A DNA stretch of 10,284 nucleotides. Origin: JBBQSF01 sp038214085. GTDB taxonomy: Bacteria > Bacteroidota > Bacteroidia > Bacteroidales > CG2-30-32-10. Numbering within the stretch: the stretch's first letter is position 1; each line of letters begins with the position of its first letter. Below are positions 7,851 to 10,284 of this stretch, in pieces. The position numbers were made by a program, and so were the translations under genes. The notes under the pieces are model-generated. The model was not told where the DNA came from, ran no database searches, and was given only the letters and a program-made list of their open reading frames with translations. The stretch is from NCBI GenBank assembly GCA_038214085.1, contig JBBQSF010000112.1, forward strand, positions 1-10,284, given 5' to 3'.

Positions 7851-9185
7851 TTATAATTCTCTAACGGCTTCTTTAAACTGATGTCCACGATCTTCGTAAT
7901 TATTAAACATATCAAAACTGGCACATGCAGGAGAGAGCAGCACCACATCGCCCAGTTTACCAAGAAGATAAGACGAGCGTACGGCTTCGGATGCAGAATT
8001 AACATCAACAATTACCTCAACAGATTCGCCAAATACTTTATGAATTTTCTTATTGTCGTTACCCATACAAATAATGGCCTTTACTTTTTGTTTAACCAAT
8101 GGTATGAGAGAACTGTAATCGTTTCCTTTGTCCTTGCCACCAACAATCCAGATTACGGGTTTAGTCATACTTTCCAGCGCAAACCAAGCCGAATTAACAT
8201 TCGTAGCTTTTGAATCATTTATAAACTCAATTCCATGAACATTGGTAACATATTCAAGCCGGTGTTCAACACTTTTAAAATCAGTGAGGCTTTCTTTTAC
8301 AAAATCCTTACGGATATCCAGAATCCGGGTTGCCATGCCAGAGGCAAGAGAATTGTAAATGTTGTGTTTGCCTTGTAATGCGAGTTGGTGTATATGCATT
8401 ATGAATTGTTTTTTATTTATATTTATTAATATTTTATCATTTTTTAAATATCCTCCTTCAGTTAGTTCTCTCTTAATTGAAAATGGATAACAATTTTGTA
8501 TTAAATTTCTTTGTTCTATTCCGGTTTGAATCACAGGATCATCCGCACAGTATATAAAATAATCGCCAGCTTCCTGATTGTTTATAATTCTGAATTTAGA
8601 GTTGGCATAATTTGAAAATTCATTATTATATCTGTCGAGGTGATCAGGTGTAATGTTCAGTAAAATTGCAATATCAGCTTTAAAATTATGCAAGTTGTCC
8701 AGCTGAAAACTGCTGATTTCAAGAACAAACCAATCATGGTCGTTTTCTGCAATGCATGCTGCATAACTTTTCCCAACATTGCCAGCAACCATTACATCCA
8801 CACCAGCCTTTTGAAGAATATGTCCCGTTAGCATGGTTGTTGTAGTTTTTCCATTGCTTCCTGTGATGCAAATTGTTCTGCCCTTGCTAAAACGAAAAGC
8901 AAATTCTATTTCGTCAATAACTGGAATACCTTCTATTCTAAGGTTTTTTATCAGCGCAATTTGATCGGGAATGCCCGGGCTTTTAATCACTTCATCGGCA
9001 TTCAGAATTTCTCTTTCGCTGTGTTTCCCTTGTTCAAACCGAATATCATTATTTGAAAGAACGCTTAAATATTTTTCATTTATAATTCCTTTGTCCGAAA
9101 CAAAAACATCGAACCCTTTCTTTTTCGCAAGAACTGCAGCACCTACACCGCTTTCGCCAGCGCCCAATACTACAATTCTTTTCAT
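7851..9185 (-). CDS. murD: UDP-MurNAc-L-alanine--D-glutamate ligase MurD
   Basis: A cytoplasmic ATP-dependent ligase that adds D-glutamate to UDP-MurNAc-L-Ala, the second stem-peptide step, directly after MurC. The 444 residues match the usual length. The UDP-binding start is VVLGAGESGVGAAVLA (5-20). KSPGIP (68-73) follows, then the P-loop TGSNGKTTTT (108-117), EISSFQLD (156-163), NITPDHLDRY (177-186), GKHNIYN (272-278), HRLE (308-311), NDSKATN (323-329), GGKDKG (349-354) and the MurD hallmark SPACASFDMF near residue 418. All three Mur ligase domains are present and intact. The weakly conserved stretch around residues 245-265 is very AT-rich at DNA level. The ATG at 9185 is three bases from the mraY stop, with no Shine-Dalgarno seen. 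Confidence 0.98.
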   Translation of the reverse strand: MKRIVVLGAGESGVGAAVLAKKKGFDVFVSDKGIINEKYLSVLSNNDIRFEQGKHSEREILNADEVIKSPGIPDQIALIKNLRIEGIPVIDEIEFAFRFSKGRTICITGSNGKTTTTMLTGHILQKAGVDVMVAGNVGKSYAACIAENDHDWFVLEISSFQLDNLHNFKADIAILLNITPDHLDRYNNEFSNYANSKFRIINNQEAGDYFIYCADDPVIQTGIEQRNLIQNCYPFSIKRELTEGGYLKNDKILININKKQFIMHIHQLALQGKHNIYNSLASGMATRILDIRKDFVKESLTDFKSVEHRLEYVTNVHGIEFINDSKATNVNSAWFALESMTKPVIWIVGGKDKGNDYSSLIPLVKQKVKAIICMGNDNKKIHKVFGESVEVIVDVNSASEAVRSSYLLGKLGDVVLLSPACASFDMFNNYEDRGHQFKEAVREL

Positions 9186-9188
9186 ATT

Positions 9189-10284
9189 CTATCTCAACTT
9201 TAATGTTATAATTGTTACAATTGCCAGCATTAAGCCAACAATTAAAAACCGCATCACAATTTTTGCTTCATGATAACCTTGTTTCTGGTAATGATGGTGC
9301 AAAGGAGACATTTTAAATATTCTGCGGCCCTCACCGTATTTGCGTTTTGTATATTTAAAATAAGTAACCTGCATGATGACAGAAACACTCTGAATCAAAA
9401 ACACACCACATAAAATTGGAATCAAAAGCTCCTTGCGAATAATAATTGCAAAAACTGCAATAATACCACCCAGCGAGAGGCTTCCAGTATCACCCATAAA
9501 TACCTGTGCAGGATAAGAATTATACCATAAAAACCCGATGCAGGCGCCGGCAAAAGCACCGATATAAATTGTCAACTCACCGACATTAGGGATGTACATG
9601 ATGTTCAGGTAATCTGCAAAAACAATATTACCCGATACGTATGCCAATATTCCAAGAGTGGTGCCGATTACAGCAGAAGTGCTGGCCGCAAGCCCATCCA
9701 ATCCATCGGTAAGATTGGCACCGTTTGATACTGCCACAATTATAAAAATTACAATAGGAATAAAAACTAGAAATGCCCATTCGCGGTAATTTGGACCAAG
9801 GAAAGAGAGCAAAGAAGCATAATCAAATTCATTGTTTTTTACAAAAGGAATAGTTGTCTTTGTTGATTTCACAGATTCTCTTGAAAACAACTGTGGATTT
9901 TCATTGATGTTTTCCACTTTAAACATGTTATCAGTTGCAACAACTTGTTGTTTATGATCGTTTTTTTCCTTGATAACAACATCGTCGCTAAAATACATAG
10001 TACAACCAACCAAAATGCCAAGTCCAACCTGCCCTAAAACCTTGAATTTTCCAGCCAGACCTTTTTTGTTTTTTTTAAAAACTTTAATGTAATCATCAAT
10101 AAAGCCAATAACTCCAAGCCAAACTGTAGCAATCAACATAAGGATAACATAGACGTTATTGAGTTTCGAAAACAACAAAGTGGGAATTATTATAGAAGCC
10201 AGAATTATAATGCCACCCATAGTTGGAGTTCCTTTTTTCTGAACCTGTCCTTCAAGACCCAGATCGCGGATCTCGTCACCAACT
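9189..10284 (-). CDS. mraY: MraY, lipid I-forming translocase, 5' end outside window
   Basis: A polytopic inner-membrane enzyme that transfers phospho-MurNAc-pentapeptide from UDP to undecaprenyl phosphate, making lipid I. The frame is open to the right edge; 364 residues are visible, beginning VGDEIRDLGLEGQ and then KKGTPTMGG, a conserved MraY motif that shows the gene starts further right. The internal ATG at 10220 is this motif's methionine, not the start. Catalytic and binding motifs by visible numbering are the DD pair in IDDYIKVFKK (63-64), NLTDGLDGLA (190-199), MGDTGSLSLGG (263-273) and HHHYQKQG (329-336). Between two membrane spans (about residues 100-170) lies a hydrophilic extracytoplasmic loop, roughly 45-50 residues longer than in E. 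coli. Around 50 N-terminal residues are probably missing. It ends three bases before murD. Confidence 0.97.
   Translation of the reverse strand, partial: VGDEIRDLGLEGQVQKKGTPTMGGIIILASIIIPTLLFSKLNNVYVILMLIATVWLGVIGFIDDYIKVFKKNKKGLAGKFKVLGQVGLGILVGCTMYFSDDVVIKEKNDHKQQVVATDNMFKVENINENPQLFSRESVKSTKTTIPFVKNNEFDYASLLSFLGPNYREWAFLVFIPIVIFIIVAVSNGANLTDGLDGLAASTSAVIGTTLGILAYVSGNIVFADYLNIMYIPNVGELTIYIGAFAGACIGFLWYNSYPAQVFMGDTGSLSLGGIIAVFAIIIRKELLIPILCGVFLIQSVSVIMQVTYFKYTKRKYGEGRRIFKMSPLHHHYQKQGYHEAKIVMRFLIVGLMLAIVTIITLKLR

Noticed and set aside
7881..8213. Plus-strand open frame of 110 codons antisense to murD
   Set aside because: It overlaps the conserved C-terminal domain of murD and has no motif; it is explained by the codon use of the real gene.
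8404..8450. Very AT-rich tract within murD that could suggest a promoter or an insertion scar
   Set aside because: The reading frame is uninterrupted, the stretch encodes a variable Lys/Asn/Ile-rich loop, and all flanking MurD motifs are in normal order and spacing.
9189..10220. mraY as a complete gene starting at the ATG at 10220
   Set aside because: That methionine belongs to the conserved GTPTMGG motif, and 21 further in-frame codons with clear MraY character precede it up to the window edge.

Overview
This window is one continuous division and cell wall (dcw) gene cluster read entirely from the minus strand. In transcription order, from the right edge to the left, it holds mraY (5' end cut off), murD, ftsW, murG, murC, ftsQ, ftsA, ftsZ and the start of a GatB/YqeY-family gene (3' end cut off). 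I recognise every protein from its motifs. I see no mobile element, CRISPR array, RNA gene or defence-type module.

The DNA is AT-rich, and several features point to Bacteroidota, probably a Bacteroidales-like lineage. The gene order has no murB or ddl between murC and ftsQ. MraY carries a long extra extracytoplasmic loop, FtsZ has a long C-terminal linker ending in NNSFLHDNVD, most starts lack Shine-Dalgarno sequences, and a yqeY gene follows ftsZ. I cannot place it to genus.

Layout: 10284-5549 encodes the lipid-linked peptidoglycan precursor steps and the septal polymerase. MraY makes lipid I, MurD adds D-Glu, FtsW polymerises glycan, and MurG makes lipid II. 5547-4171 is MurC (adds L-Ala). 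4168-301 encodes the divisome proteins FtsQ, FtsA and FtsZ. 297-1 is the partial YqeY. Gaps are 1 to 10 bases and ftsW/murG overlap by 11, so the genes are probably co-transcribed and partly translationally coupled. The single exception is a 180-base AT-rich spacer between ftsA and ftsZ (1891-2070), the most likely site for a separate ftsZ promoter or a processing site.

Three starts were moved inward from the longest open frames: ftsA (ATG at 3363), murG (ATG at 6658) and murC (GTG at 5547). The region is an ordinary core-genome locus, and I found no convincing new system. The points worth a second look are lineage-type variations: the MraY loop, the FtsZ linker and tail, the ftsA-ftsZ spacer and the murC GTG start.
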